Below, piece by piece: positions 27,226 through 35,897 of a stretch of DNA of 64,000 nucleotides (positions are counted from its first letter, which is position 1; every line of letters starts with the position of its first letter). The stretch comes from Pseudomonas brassicacearum subsp. brassicacearum (GTDB lineage Bacteria; Pseudomonadota; Gammaproteobacteria; Pseudomonadales; Pseudomonadaceae), in contig NZ_VZPJ01000016.1 in assembly GCF_008801605.1 (NCBI RefSeq), positions 1-64,000 on the forward strand. The letters run 5' to 3'. A model generated the notes under the pieces. It saw nothing but the letters and a program-made list of their open reading frames with translations, was not told the origin of the DNA and did not search any database. The translations under genes and the position numbers were made by a program.

Positions 27226-28104
27226 TTAAGCCCGCCGCTGCTGCCACGCCGCCGCCAACCCACTCAAGCAGATCAAGGTGATGCCCACCACGGTGGTCAG
27301 CGTCGGCGTGTGGTTGAACAACAACCAGCCCAGCAGCCCGGCAAACACGATCTGGCAGTACCCGAATGGCGCGAGCAGCGCCGGGGCGGCAAAGCGGAAG
27401 GCCTGGGTCAGCATCAGGTGCGCCGTCATCCCGCAGGCACCCAGCGCCAGCATCATCGCACCGTGCAACAGGCTCGGCACTTGCCAGAAGAACGGCACCA
27501 GCGCACTCATCACCAACGTATTGCACAGGCCAGCGAAGAAGTTGCTGGTGGTCGGGCTGTCGATCTCGCTGAGCTTGCGTGTGAGCAGTTGGTAGAAACA
27601 GAAGAACAGCGCCGAACAGAACGGCAATATCACCGCCGGGGTGAACAGATCCCCACCCGGATGGACGATGATCAACACCCCGATAAAGCCGAAGATCACC
27701 GCGATCCATTGGCCGCGTGTCACGTGTTCGCCCAGCAATGGCACCGACAACGCGGTGACCAGCACGGGCGCGAGGAAGTTGACCGCCGTCGCCTCGGCCA
27801 GCGGGATATACAACAGCGCCGTGGTGAAGAACAGGCTGGTGCCCAGCAGGCACAGCGCCCGGGCCAGTTGCCACAAAGGACGCTTGGTCCGCAGGACCCG
27901 CAACCCCGAGCGCGGCAGGAAAATACCCGCCATCAACAACGTGTGCACCACGTAACGTGCCCAGACCACCATGATGATAGGGTAGAAACCCGAGAGATAT
28001 TTCGACAAGGCGTCATGACTGGAGAACAGAAACGTCGCCACCAGAATAAGCAGGATGCCCTTGAAAGCCTGATTGACGCCGGAAAGCGGAGTGCTGACGG
28101 TCAT
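27226..28104 (-). CDS. EamA/DMT-family transporter
   Basis: The 292-residue membrane protein has about ten transmembrane helices in two EamA repeats (first half ending near VTRGQWIAVIFGFIGVLIIVHPGG, second near TTVVGITLICLSGLAAAW). Such proteins export metabolites or drugs. The substrate cannot be told. It lies downstream of the IclR gene on the same strand with about 60 bases between, which hold a REP fragment. IclR-DMT pairs often share a catabolic theme, but none is evident here. Confidence 0.85.
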   Translation of the reverse strand: MTVSTPLSGVNQAFKGILLILVATFLFSSHDALSKYLSGFYPIIMVVWARYVVHTLLMAGIFLPRSGLRVLRTKRPLWQLARALCLLGTSLFFTTALLYIPLAEATAVNFLAPVLVTALSVPLLGEHVTRGQWIAVIFGFIGVLIIVHPGGDLFTPAVILPFCSALFFCFYQLLTRKLSEIDSPTTSNFFAGLCNTLVMSALVPFFWQVPSLLHGAMMLALGACGMTAHLMLTQAFRFAAPALLAPFGYCQIVFAGLLGWLLFNHTPTLTTVVGITLICLSGLAAAWQQRRA

Positions 28105-28129
28105 GTAGGAATCCTGCGTTGCGTGATGT

Positions 28130-28151
28130 AGGGAGCAAGGCTTGCCTGTGA
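28130..28151. repeat. Single degenerate REP half
   Basis: GGGAGCAAGGCTTGCC is visible without a matching partner. It lies between the IclR and EamA genes. Confidence 0.5.
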
Positions 28152-28166
28152 CGGATGAGACCGCAT

Positions 28167-28943
28167 TCAGCTGAACAACTCCGAGGCCTGACTGGCTTGC
28201 GATAGCTCCTCGGCAAACGCCAGCAAGGTCGGTGCCAGCTCATGCAACCGCGCCCGCGTCATCCGTGCGCTGGGGCCGGCAACACTCAATACGCCGATGA
28301 CTCGGCCATCCAATGGATGACGGACCACAGCGGCAATGGCCGACGTGCCGATCGCCGAGCTTTCCTCGACACAGGCATAGCCTTGCTCGCGGGCCTGGTG
28401 CAGGTACTGGAGCAGTTCAGCCGGGCTGCGTGGTGCGTTTGGCCCGGCGTCCGCCGGCACTTGCACAGCCTGGCGCGCCACCAGTGCCAACGCCTCGGCG
28501 TCACTCATGCAAGCCAGCCAGGCATGGCCCGACGCGGTATAGGACAACGGCGTCTCACGCCCCATGTCCGGGTCGTAGCGCAAGCCGGAACGGGCCCCCT
28601 GAGACTTGGCGATCCAGGTCTGGCACTCCCCTTCGATGACACCCAGGCGCACCAGTTCACCCGTTTGCTGTGCAAGGCGATCGAGCACTGGCTGGACGAT
28701 GTCGGCTCCACTTCGCGACAGATAACGAAAGCCCATGGCGACCAGGCGAGTCGACAAGTGATAACGCAGGTTCTCGGGACTCTGGCGCACATAGCCCAGG
28801 CGCATCAGTTCGGCGAGCAAACGGTGGGTGGCACTCTTGGGAATCTGCAACTGTTCGGCCAAGCCTAGCAGCGGCCAGCCGCGAGGGTCGCTGGCGAGGC
28901 TTTCCAGCACATTGAAAACCCGTTCGATTTGACTGCCGGCCAT
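28167..28943 (-). CDS. IclR-family transcriptional regulator
   Basis: The 258-residue protein starts MAGSQIERVFNVLESLASDP and has the IclR winged helix-turn-helix (WPLLGLAEQLQIPKSATHRLLAELMRLGYV). It is followed by the GAF-like effector domain with typical TPLSYTASGHAWLACM, CVEESSAIGTSAIAAVVRHP and IGVLSVAGPSARM. It probably regulates the downstream EamA gene or itself. Its effector is unknown. The start at 28943 is chosen on family N-terminal fit; the ribosome site (GGA) is weak, and a longer open frame runs upstream. Confidence 0.9.
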   Translation of the reverse strand: MAGSQIERVFNVLESLASDPRGWPLLGLAEQLQIPKSATHRLLAELMRLGYVRQSPENLRYHLSTRLVAMGFRYLSRSGADIVQPVLDRLAQQTGELVRLGVIEGECQTWIAKSQGARSGLRYDPDMGRETPLSYTASGHAWLACMSDAEALALVARQAVQVPADAGPNAPRSPAELLQYLHQAREQGYACVEESSAIGTSAIAAVVRHPLDGRVIGVLSVAGPSARMTRARLHELAPTLLAFAEELSQASQASELFS

Positions 28944-29154
28944 GAGCGATCCAAAGGTAAGTTCGTCGATTCTAGAATATGCAAAGTGTAATGCAAATTC
29001 TGGAACCGATGCGCCATTCATTCATGCGCTGATGAACCAAACCCCGCGACGGTTGCCTGAAAGCTCAGGCATCACGCGCATCCTGACGCCCCAAAAGCTA
29101 GACTCACCGCAACGACAATACAGTGACACCCCGGCCAATCAGAGGAACGCCCAC

Positions 29155-30039
29155 ATGTTATGGAAAAAAGGTCGCCGCAGTGACAACGTGGTGGACGCTC
29201 GCGGTGACGGTGGGGGCGGTGGCGGGATGCGTTTCGGCGGCGGCAAGGGCTTGAGCCTGACGGCCGTCCTCCTGATCGTCGGCATCGGCTGGATCACCGG
29301 CCAGGACCCGATGCAGATTCTCGGCCAACTGGCCGGGCAGATGGATCAATCCGCACCCACCTCTTCACAGACCCGCCAGGCGCCACCGGCCAACGATGAA
29401 CAGGCCGAGTTCGTGCGCTCGATCCTTGGCGATACCGAAGACACCTGGGGCCAGGTTTTCCAACAGGCCGGACGCCAATACCAGCAACCGAAACTGGTGT
29501 TGTTCAGCGGCCGGGTCAACTCGGCCTGCGGCCTTGCCTCGTCGGCGACCGGTCCGTTCTATTGCCCGGCAGACCGGCAAGTCTATCTGGACATGAGTTT
29601 CTTCAAGGAAATGTCCCAACGCTTCGCCGCCGCCGGAGACTTCGCCCAGGCCTACGTCATTGCCCACGAAGTCGGACACCATGTGCAGACGCTGCTCGGC
29701 GTGTCGGCGAAAATCCAGGAAGCACGCCAGCAAGGGCGGCAGATGGAGGGCGATGGCGGCTTGTTGGTACGCCAGGAGTTGCAGGCCGATTGCCTGGCGG
29801 GTGTGTGGGCCAACCATGCGCAAAAACGCCTGAACTGGTTGGAGCCGGGAGACATCGAAGAGGCCTTGAATGCCGCCAATGCCATCGGCGATGACCGCTT
29901 GCAGCAACAAGGCCAGGGCCGCGTGGTGCCGGACTCGTTCACCCACGGCACTTCGGCGCAGCGAGTGCGCTGGTTCAAGACCGGGTTCGCCCAGGGCCAG
30001 GTCAGCCAGTGCGACACGTTCGCGGCGAAAACCCTGTAG
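29155..30039 (+). CDS. Putative neutral zinc metallopeptidase (YpfJ family)
   Basis: The 294-residue protein begins MLWKKGRRSDNVVDARGDG followed by a glycine-rich stretch and one transmembrane helix (LSLTAVLLIVGIGWITG), so it is anchored in the inner membrane. The peptidase domain has the zinc motif HEVGHH and a downstream acidic ligand candidate in RQELQADCLAGVWA. Family proteins (Zn_peptidase, YpfJ) have poorly known substrates. AGAGGA lies 8 bases before ATG 29155. The next gene starts immediately after its stop codon, so the two form an operon. Confidence 0.9.
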   Translation: MLWKKGRRSDNVVDARGDGGGGGGMRFGGGKGLSLTAVLLIVGIGWITGQDPMQILGQLAGQMDQSAPTSSQTRQAPPANDEQAEFVRSILGDTEDTWGQVFQQAGRQYQQPKLVLFSGRVNSACGLASSATGPFYCPADRQVYLDMSFFKEMSQRFAAAGDFAQAYVIAHEVGHHVQTLLGVSAKIQEARQQGRQMEGDGGLLVRQELQADCLAGVWANHAQKRLNWLEPGDIEEALNAANAIGDDRLQQQGQGRVVPDSFTHGTSAQRVRWFKTGFAQGQVSQCDTFAAKTL

Positions 30040-30987
30040 ATGAAGTGGGGGGCGTTGATCGGGCTGGTGCTGTGCTGCGCCGTTGCCCAGGCCGAGGAAC
30101 ACGGCGTCAACGTGGTCGCCCAAGGGCGACTGCAGTTCAAGGGTGGTGCCCTGGCCGTCGGCGTAAGCCCACCGCCGGCGTCCATCCAGCGCGTGTTGAT
30201 CATCCTCCACGGTCGGCTGCGCAATGCCGACACCTACCTGCACAGCGCCGAAAAGGCTGCCGGGCAGGCCGGGCAACTGGGCACCACCCTGATCATCGCC
30301 CCGCAGTTCCTCAATGAACAGGACGTGGCGCGCCATCAATTGCCCAATGACATCCTGCGCTGGCAAGGCAACGACTGGATGGCCGGTGGTTTATCCACAG
30401 GGCCGAACCCGGTCAGTTCCTACCAGGTACTCGACGACATCGTTGCGCGAGTCAGTGACCGGCAACAGTTTCCCGAAGTGAAGGAGATCGTCATCGCCGG
30501 CCATTCCGGCGGCGCCCAGGTCGTGCAGCGCTATGCCCTGCTCGCCCACGGCCAGTACCGGATCAACCCACGCTTTGTCATCGCCAACCCGTCGTCCTAT
30601 GCCTACTTCGATGCGCAACGGCCCATGGCTTTCGACCCTGCCAGTTGCCCTGGCTTCAATCATTGGAAGTACGGCCTACAGAACTTGCCAGCCTACGCGG
30701 CGGGGCAAACACCCGCGCAACTGGAAGATAACTACGCCAAGCGCGACATCGTCTATTTGCTCGGACAACAAGACACCGACCCGGAACATCCGGCGCTGGA
30801 TAAAAGCTGTGAAGCACAAACCCAGGGGCCGTATCGGTTACTGCGCGGGCATTTCTTTTTCGACTACCTGACCCGGCGCCATCCCGTGGGGTTGAACCAG
30901 CGGCTGATCGAAGTGCCGGGGGTGGGGCATAACGGGGATGGGATGTTGACTTCGCCCGAGGGGTTGAAGGTGTTGTTTGGTCAGTGA
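30040..30987 (+). CDS. Secreted alpha/beta-hydrolase
   Basis: The 315-residue precursor has a signal peptide (MKWGALIGLVLCCAVAQA) and an alpha/beta-hydrolase core. IILHGRLRNADTYL gives the oxyanion region, AGHSGGAQ is the nucleophile elbow with its serine, and VPGVGHNGDGM contains the likely catalytic histidine. It begins at the base after the stop of the zinc peptidase gene, so translation is coupled. The substrate is unknown. An exported esterase or lipase-like function is inferred from fold and signal peptide. Confidence 0.83.
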   Translation: MKWGALIGLVLCCAVAQAEEHGVNVVAQGRLQFKGGALAVGVSPPPASIQRVLIILHGRLRNADTYLHSAEKAAGQAGQLGTTLIIAPQFLNEQDVARHQLPNDILRWQGNDWMAGGLSTGPNPVSSYQVLDDIVARVSDRQQFPEVKEIVIAGHSGGAQVVQRYALLAHGQYRINPRFVIANPSSYAYFDAQRPMAFDPASCPGFNHWKYGLQNLPAYAAGQTPAQLEDNYAKRDIVYLLGQQDTDPEHPALDKSCEAQTQGPYRLLRGHFFFDYLTRRHPVGLNQRLIEVPGVGHNGDGMLTSPEGLKVLFGQ

Positions 30988-31010
30988 GTTTTGTAGCGAA
31001 TGACAGGGAC

Positions 31011-31109
31011 CTATCGCGAGCAAGCTCGCTCCCACAGGGGGTCTCTGTCGATTACAAAATCTGTGCTCGACACAAATTCACTGTGGGAGCGAGCTTGCTC
31101 GCGATAGCG
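31011..31109. repeat. REP pair, outward orientation, between hydrolase and HAD genes
   Basis: CTATCGCGAGCAAGCTCGCT, running into CCCACAG, comes first and CTGTGGGAGCGAGCTTGC second. This is the reverse order from most pairs here. It lies between convergent genes. Confidence 0.83.
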
Positions 31110-31130
31110 ATCGATCAGTCAACCCAGCGC

Positions 31131-31724
31131 TCAAGCCAACAGCATCCGCCGCAACTCCCCACAATCGCGCGCATGCCAATCCGTCAGCTCCGGCCACGGG
31201 TTGTCCGGCAGGTTCACCAGCACCGTCCGTGCACCCGCCGCGCGCCCGCAGTCCAGGTCAAAGCGGTAATCGCCCACCATCACCATCGTCTCGGGCGCCA
31301 CGTTCCAGGCCTCGGCCAGCTTCAACAGGCCACCGGGGTGGGGTTTGGGCGGTGCTTCGTCGCGGCCCAGTACATCCTCCACGGCGAAGCAGTCCGCCAG
31401 GCGGATGGCTTCGAGGGTGACGTGGGCCAGCTCGCGGGCGTTGCGGGTGAGGATGCCCAGGCGATAACCGCGCCCGGCCAGCTCTCGCACCAGTTCAACC
31501 GCCCCCGGCGCGGGCCTGGAGCCCAGCGCCAGGTCCCGTTCATGCTCCAGCAGCCAGGCATGCTTGGCCGCAGCTTCATCAGCCGGCAACGCCGCCAGGT
31601 GGGTGAGGATGTCGTCTTCGGCCGGAATCGCCAGGGCCACGCGGATCGCCGCGAAGTCATGCACGGCAATCGTCAGCGTGCCGTCCATGTCGAATACCCA
31701 GTGACGAACCTCGGCCAGGCTCAT
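31131..31724 (-). CDS. HAD-superfamily phosphatase
   Basis: The 197-residue protein has the haloacid-dehalogenase motifs in order: VFDMDGTLT (nucleophile and acid aspartates), LTRNARE, KPHPGG (lysine) and GDYRFDLDCG (metal-binding acidic pair), with a small helical cap. It is a phosphoglycolate-phosphatase-like subfamily member. The substrate is unknown. ATG 31724 overlaps the stop of tesB (ATGA), so the two genes are co-translated. Confidence 0.88.
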   Translation of the reverse strand: MSLAEVRHWVFDMDGTLTIAVHDFAAIRVALAIPAEDDILTHLAALPADEAAAKHAWLLEHERDLALGSRPAPGAVELVRELAGRGYRLGILTRNARELAHVTLEAIRLADCFAVEDVLGRDEAPPKPHPGGLLKLAEAWNVAPETMVMVGDYRFDLDCGRAAGARTVLVNLPDNPWPELTDWHARDCGELRRMLLA

Positions 31725-32590
31725 GCCCAGTCCTTGCGATGGCGGATCAAGCCTTCCTGGGTCACCGAGGCCACCAGTTGCCCGGCGCGGTTGAACACGC
31801 TGCCACGGGAAAACCCGCGGGAATTTCCGGCCCACGGGCTGTCCATGGCGTAGAGCAACCAGTCATCGGCGCGCAGGTCGGCATGGAACCACAAGGCGTG
31901 GTCGAGGCTGGCGACCTGCATGTCTTTGTGCCAGACCGATTTGCCGTGGGGCAGCAACGAAGTGGTCAACAGGCCGAAGTCCGACGCGTAGGCCAGCAGG
32001 TATTTGTGCAGGGCCGGCGAATCCGCCAGGGCGCCATCGGCGCGGAACCATACATATTTGACCGGATCGGCCGGCTGCGGGTTGTAAGGGTCTTTTTCGG
32101 TGACCGGGCGCACCTCGATCGGCTTGGGGCACAGCAGTTTTTCGCGCATGTGCTCAGGCAGCAGGTGCGCACGTTGCTGGGTCAGTTCCAGCTCGGATGG
32201 CAGATTCTCCGGCCCGACGACTTGCGGCATGCTGCTCTGGTGCTCAAAGCCCTCTTCGTCGTACTGGAATGACGCACTGCAAGTGAAAATCGGGTTGCCC
32301 TTCTGGATCGCCGTCACCCGGCGAGTACTGAAGCTGCCACCGTCGCGCACCCGGTCCACCTGGTAGACCACCGGCAGCGCGGCGTCGCCCGGACGCAGGA
32401 AGTAACCGTGCATCGAATGCACATGGCGCGCCTCTTCCACGGTCTGGCTGGCCGCCGACAACGACTGGCCCAGGACCTGGCCGCCGAACAACTGGCGAAA
32501 TCCCAGGTCCTGGCTACGCCCGCGAAACAGGTTCTCTTCGATCGGTTCCAGGGTCAGCAGGTCGACCAGATCTTCCAACACGTGGCTCAT
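31721..32590 (-). CDS. tesB: Acyl-CoA thioesterase II
   Basis: The 289-residue protein is full length for TesB and contains two hot-dog domains. Family segments are FRGRSQDLGFRQLFGGQVLGQSLSAASQTV, RDGGSFSTRRVTAIQKG, SLDHALWFHADLRADDWLLYAMDSPW (with the catalytic aspartate) and GSVFNRAGQLVASVTQEGLIRH (with the glutamine). It hydrolyses medium- and long-chain acyl-CoA to free fatty acid and CoA. It is the first gene of a two-gene unit with the HAD phosphatase. Confidence 0.96.
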   Translation of the reverse strand: MSHVLEDLVDLLTLEPIEENLFRGRSQDLGFRQLFGGQVLGQSLSAASQTVEEARHVHSMHGYFLRPGDAALPVVYQVDRVRDGGSFSTRRVTAIQKGNPIFTCSASFQYDEEGFEHQSSMPQVVGPENLPSELELTQQRAHLLPEHMREKLLCPKPIEVRPVTEKDPYNPQPADPVKYVWFRADGALADSPALHKYLLAYASDFGLLTTSLLPHGKSVWHKDMQVASLDHALWFHADLRADDWLLYAMDSPWAGNSRGFSRGSVFNRAGQLVASVTQEGLIRHRKDWA

Positions 32591-32694
32591 TCAGACTTTC
32601 CTCACACAGCGCAAAAACCGCGCAGTCTATGCTGCGGCGGCGGATCGATAGTGGCCCGGGCCATTTTGGCGGGCATTGTAAACGTCCGTGTCGG

Positions 32695-33264
32695 CTAACC
32701 GTGCAGGGTCTGCAACCACTGCTCACGATTGATGCGATAGAGCACATGGTGACGCAATGGATGACCGACGGCGAGTGTCGGGTGTTCGAAATCGTCAGCC
32801 GGGTCGTGCTGCATGCCAATGGCCTGCATGACCTTTTGCGATGGCAGGTTGTCGACGGCGGTGAACGCCACCACTTCGTCCAGCGTCAACTGGTCGAAAG
32901 CACAACGCAGGGCGGTCCAGGCCGCTTCGCTGGCATACCCCAGGCCCCAGTGTTCCCGGGCCAGGCGCCAACCGATCTCGATAGCCGGTGTGAAAGGCGC
33001 ATCGAACCCGACCACACCCAGCCCGGTAAAGCCAATGAAGGCGCCAGTGTCCTTGCGTTCCAGGGCCCACAAACCAAAACCATGCTCGGCGAAATGCCCC
33101 CGCACGCGACCGATCAGGGCAGCGCTTTCCAGGCGGCTCAGGCGCGCCGGGAAATAACGCATCACCTGCGGGTCTGCGCACATGGCGGCAAATTCCGGCA
33201 AGTCATCATCGTGCCACTGCCGCAATAGCAGCCGCGCGCTTTCCAGTTCCAGTATCGGCTCCAT
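32695..33264 (-). CDS. GNAT-family N-acetyltransferase (RimJ/RimL type)
   Basis: The 189-residue protein fits the Acetyltransf_3 (RimJ/RimL-like) subfamily: LESARLLLRQWHDDDLPEFAAM at the N terminus, the acetyl-CoA region IGWRLAREHWGLGYASEA, and the late DNLPSQKVMQAIGMQ motif. Many such enzymes acetylate protein N termini or small amines. The substrate here is unknown. ATG 33264 is preferred over a GTG two codons upstream because GGGGA lies six bases before it. The gene is divergent from the deacetylase-family gene. Confidence 0.87.
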   Translation of the reverse strand: MEPILELESARLLLRQWHDDDLPEFAAMCADPQVMRYFPARLSRLESAALIGRVRGHFAEHGFGLWALERKDTGAFIGFTGLGVVGFDAPFTPAIEIGWRLAREHWGLGYASEAAWTALRCAFDQLTLDEVVAFTAVDNLPSQKVMQAIGMQHDPADDFEHPTLAVGHPLRHHVLYRINREQWLQTLHG

Positions 33265-33337
33265 TTTCACTCCCCTTCCATGCCCCAGAGTCTACATCGC
33301 TGGTAGGATCCGTCACTCAATCACTACTGAAAACACC

Positions 33338-34258
33338 ATGTCGCTGCCGCTTATCTATCACGAAGACTACAGCCCTGACTTCCCGGCGGAACACCGTTTC
33401 CCCATGGACAAGTTTCGCCTGTTGCGCGATCACCTGGTGGACAGCGGGCTGACCCGCGACGCCGACCTGTTGCGCCCGTCGCTGTGTCCGCCGGACATCC
33501 TCGCCCTGGCCCACGACCGTGCGTATATCGAACGCTACATGGGCGGCGAGTTGTCCCGTGAGGACCAACGGCGACTTGGCCTGCCCTGGAGCGAAGCCCT
33601 GGCCCGCCGAACGGTGCGCGCCGTGGGCGGCTCGCTCCTGGCCGCCGAACAAGCCCTTGAGCATGGGCTGGCCTGCCACCTGGCCGGCGGCACCCATCAC
33701 GCCCACTACGACCACCCGGCCGGGTTCTGCATCTTCAACGACCTGGCGGTGATCAGCCGCTATTTCCTGGCCAGCGGCCGAGTCTCGCGGGTGCTGATTT
33801 TCGACTGTGATGTGCACCAGGGCGACGGCACCGCCCGAATACTCCATGACACCCCGGACGCCGTGACAGTTTCCTTGCACTGCGAAAAGAATTTTCCTGC
33901 ACGCAAGGCGCAAAGCGACTGGGACATCCCCCTGCCGATGGGCATGGAAGACGCGGCTTATCTGAAGGTGGTGGACGATGCGCTCAACTACTTGCTGCCG
34001 CTCTATCAGCCGGACCTGGTGTTGTATGACGCCGGCGTAGACGTACACAAGGATGACGCCCTCGGCTACCTGAAACTGACCGACGAAGGCCTCGCCGCCC
34101 GGGACGAGAGCGTCATGCGCCATTGCCTGGGGCGCGATATCCCGGTGGTCGGCGTGATCGGTGGCGGCTACAGCAAGGACCGCCAGGCCCTCGCCCGCCG
34201 CCACGGAATCCTGCACCACAGCGCACAAAGGGTCTGGACATCATCAGGTTGTCACTGA
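33338..34258 (+). CDS. Histone-deacetylase-family protein
   Basis: The 306-residue protein has the arginase/deacetylase fold: GGTHHAHYDHPAGFC (tandem histidines), IFDCDVHQGDG (zinc aspartate and histidine), YDAGVDVH (second zinc aspartate region) and a late GVIGGGYS loop. Bacterial members deacetylate small molecules, polyamines or lysine side chains. The substrate is unknown. It starts MSLPLIYHEDYSPDFPAEHRFPMDKF, the typical opening of this class. It is a single gene, divergent from the GNAT gene; a functional pairing of acetylase and deacetylase is tempting but unsupported. Confidence 0.9.
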   Translation: MSLPLIYHEDYSPDFPAEHRFPMDKFRLLRDHLVDSGLTRDADLLRPSLCPPDILALAHDRAYIERYMGGELSREDQRRLGLPWSEALARRTVRAVGGSLLAAEQALEHGLACHLAGGTHHAHYDHPAGFCIFNDLAVISRYFLASGRVSRVLIFDCDVHQGDGTARILHDTPDAVTVSLHCEKNFPARKAQSDWDIPLPMGMEDAAYLKVVDDALNYLLPLYQPDLVLYDAGVDVHKDDALGYLKLTDEGLAARDESVMRHCLGRDIPVVGVIGGGYSKDRQALARRHGILHHSAQRVWTSSGCH

Positions 34259-34395
34259 AACCTGGGCTTTACCCACAATGCCTGTGGAGCGGCCTGTGGA
34301 TAACCTGAGCGAAACGACCTACAGGCTATGCTGCCTGTAGCGTACAGAGGCTTGGCTGTTTTTTGATCACCTCTTTGAAAGCACCACCCACCCCC

Positions 34396-34483
34396 TGTGG
34401 GAGCGAGCTTGCTCGCGATAGCGGAGGGTCAGCTACATGAATGTCACTGACACACCGCTATCGCGAGCAAGCTCGCTCCCACA
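34396..34483. repeat. REP pair between the deacetylase and flavoprotein genes
   Basis: TGTGGGAGCGAGCTTGCTCG and its complement flank about 40 bases containing GGGTCAGCTACATGAATGTC. Both arms are of the GCGAGCTTGCTCGC class. Confidence 0.85.
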
Positions 34484-34534
34484 AAGAATTGTGCTGGTAG
34501 AATGCCCCGCCTACCCCAGCCCCCAGTTCAAATC

Positions 34535-35770
34535 ATGACCTCGACCGCCAAGCCTTCCGCCCCAAACGTCGCCATCATCGGCGGCGGCCCCGCCGGTCTG
34601 ATGGCGGCCGAGGTGCTAAGCCAGGCAGGCCTTCAAGTCGACCTGTACGACGGCATGCCCTCGGTGGGCCGCAAATTCCTGCTGGCCGGCGTGGGCGGCA
34701 TGAACATCACCCACTCCGAAGCCTTCCCGGCCTTCCTCTCTCGCTACGGCGAACGTGCGCCGAACATTGCCCCGCTGCTGCGGGCATTCGGCGCCGAGCA
34801 ATTGTGCGAATGGATTCACGGGCTGGGCATCGACACTTTTGTCGGCAGCTCCGGGCGGGTATTTCCTACCGACATGAAAGCCGCGCCACTGCTGCGCGCC
34901 TGGCTCAAGCGCCTGCGCGATGCCGGCGTGGCGATCCACACGCGCCACCGCTGGCTCGGCTGGAACCCCGATGGCAGCATGCGCATAGCGAGTCCGGAAG
35001 GTGAGAAAACGCTACGCCCCGACGCGACACTGCTGGCCCTGGGCGGCGGCAGTTGGTCGCGCCTGGGCTCCGACGGCGCCTGGATGCTGCCGCTGGAACA
35101 ACGCGGTGTGACCCTGGCGCCATTGCAACCGAGCAACTGCGGGTTCGAGGTAGAGGCCTGGAGCGACCTGATGATCAGCAAATTCGCTGGCGCCCCGCTG
35201 AAGAACATCGCCATCGGCCTGAACGACGATGTACCGCGCCTCGGCGAATGTGTGATCACCACCACCGGCATCGAAGGCAGTCTGATCTACGCCCTGTCGG
35301 CAGCGATTCGCGAAGCTATCAACCAACACGGCAGCGCGACGATCCATCTGGACCTGCTGCCGGGCCGGCCTGTGGATAAGATCCAGCAAGCCCTGAGCAA
35401 GCCACGCGGCTCCCGCTCGATGGCCAAGCACTTGCACAGCCAGTTGGGGATCGACGGCGTCAAGGCCGCGCTATTGCGCGAGCTCACACCGGCCGAGTGC
35501 TTCACTGACCCAGCGCGGCTGGCCCAGGCGATCAAGACCCTGCCACTCACCCTGGTGAAGACCCGCCCCTTGGACGAAGCCATCAGCAGCGCCGGTGGCG
35601 TGACCTTCGAGGCCCTGGATGAACGCCTGATGCTCAAGCAATTGCCCGGCGTGTTCTGCGCCGGGGAAATGCTCGATTGGGAAGCACCGACCGGCGGCTA
35701 CCTGCTCACGGCGTGCTTTGCCAGTGGCCGCGCAGCGGGGTTGGGGATGCTGGAGTGGTTACAAGCTTAG
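34535..35770 (+). CDS. HI0933-like flavoprotein, PP_4765 family
   Basis: The 411-residue protein has an N-terminal dinucleotide fold (NVAIIGGGPAGLMAAEVLSQAG), the SVGRKFLLAGVGGMNITHSE segment of HI0933-like flavoproteins, and a C-terminal FAD site (GVFCAGEMLDWEAPTGGYLLTACFASGRAAG). I recognise the PP_4765 subfamily. Its role is unknown; related proteins have been suspected in tRNA modification or redox reactions. Start ATG 34535 is preferred because the upstream in-frame ATG at 34502 lies within TAGAAT, which looks like a -10 promoter element. Confidence 0.88.
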   Translation: MTSTAKPSAPNVAIIGGGPAGLMAAEVLSQAGLQVDLYDGMPSVGRKFLLAGVGGMNITHSEAFPAFLSRYGERAPNIAPLLRAFGAEQLCEWIHGLGIDTFVGSSGRVFPTDMKAAPLLRAWLKRLRDAGVAIHTRHRWLGWNPDGSMRIASPEGEKTLRPDATLLALGGGSWSRLGSDGAWMLPLEQRGVTLAPLQPSNCGFEVEAWSDLMISKFAGAPLKNIAIGLNDDVPRLGECVITTTGIEGSLIYALSAAIREAINQHGSATIHLDLLPGRPVDKIQQALSKPRGSRSMAKHLHSQLGIDGVKAALLRELTPAECFTDPARLAQAIKTLPLTLVKTRPLDEAISSAGGVTFEALDERLMLKQLPGVFCAGEMLDWEAPTGGYLLTACFASGRAAGLGMLEWLQA

Positions 35771-35778
35771 GCGCCCCC

Positions 35779-35875
35779 ATCGCGAGCAAGCTCGCTCCCA
35801 CAGTGGTTTTCAGGTGTTCACAGATCCGGTGTCCACCACAGATCTCCTGTGGGAGCGAGCTTGCTCGCGATAGCG
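35779..35875. repeat. REP pair, outward orientation, before rhlE
   Basis: ATCGCGAGCAAGCTCGCTCC comes first and CTGTGGGAGCGAGCTTGCTC second, about 45 bases apart. It lies between convergent genes. Confidence 0.83.
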
Positions 35876-35897
35876 GTGTATCAGGCGCAGCAGATCA

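Noticed and set aside
33182..33337. N-terminal extension of the deacetylase-family gene
   Set aside because: It would overlap the divergent GNAT gene and shows no family similarity; ATG 33338 gives the typical start.
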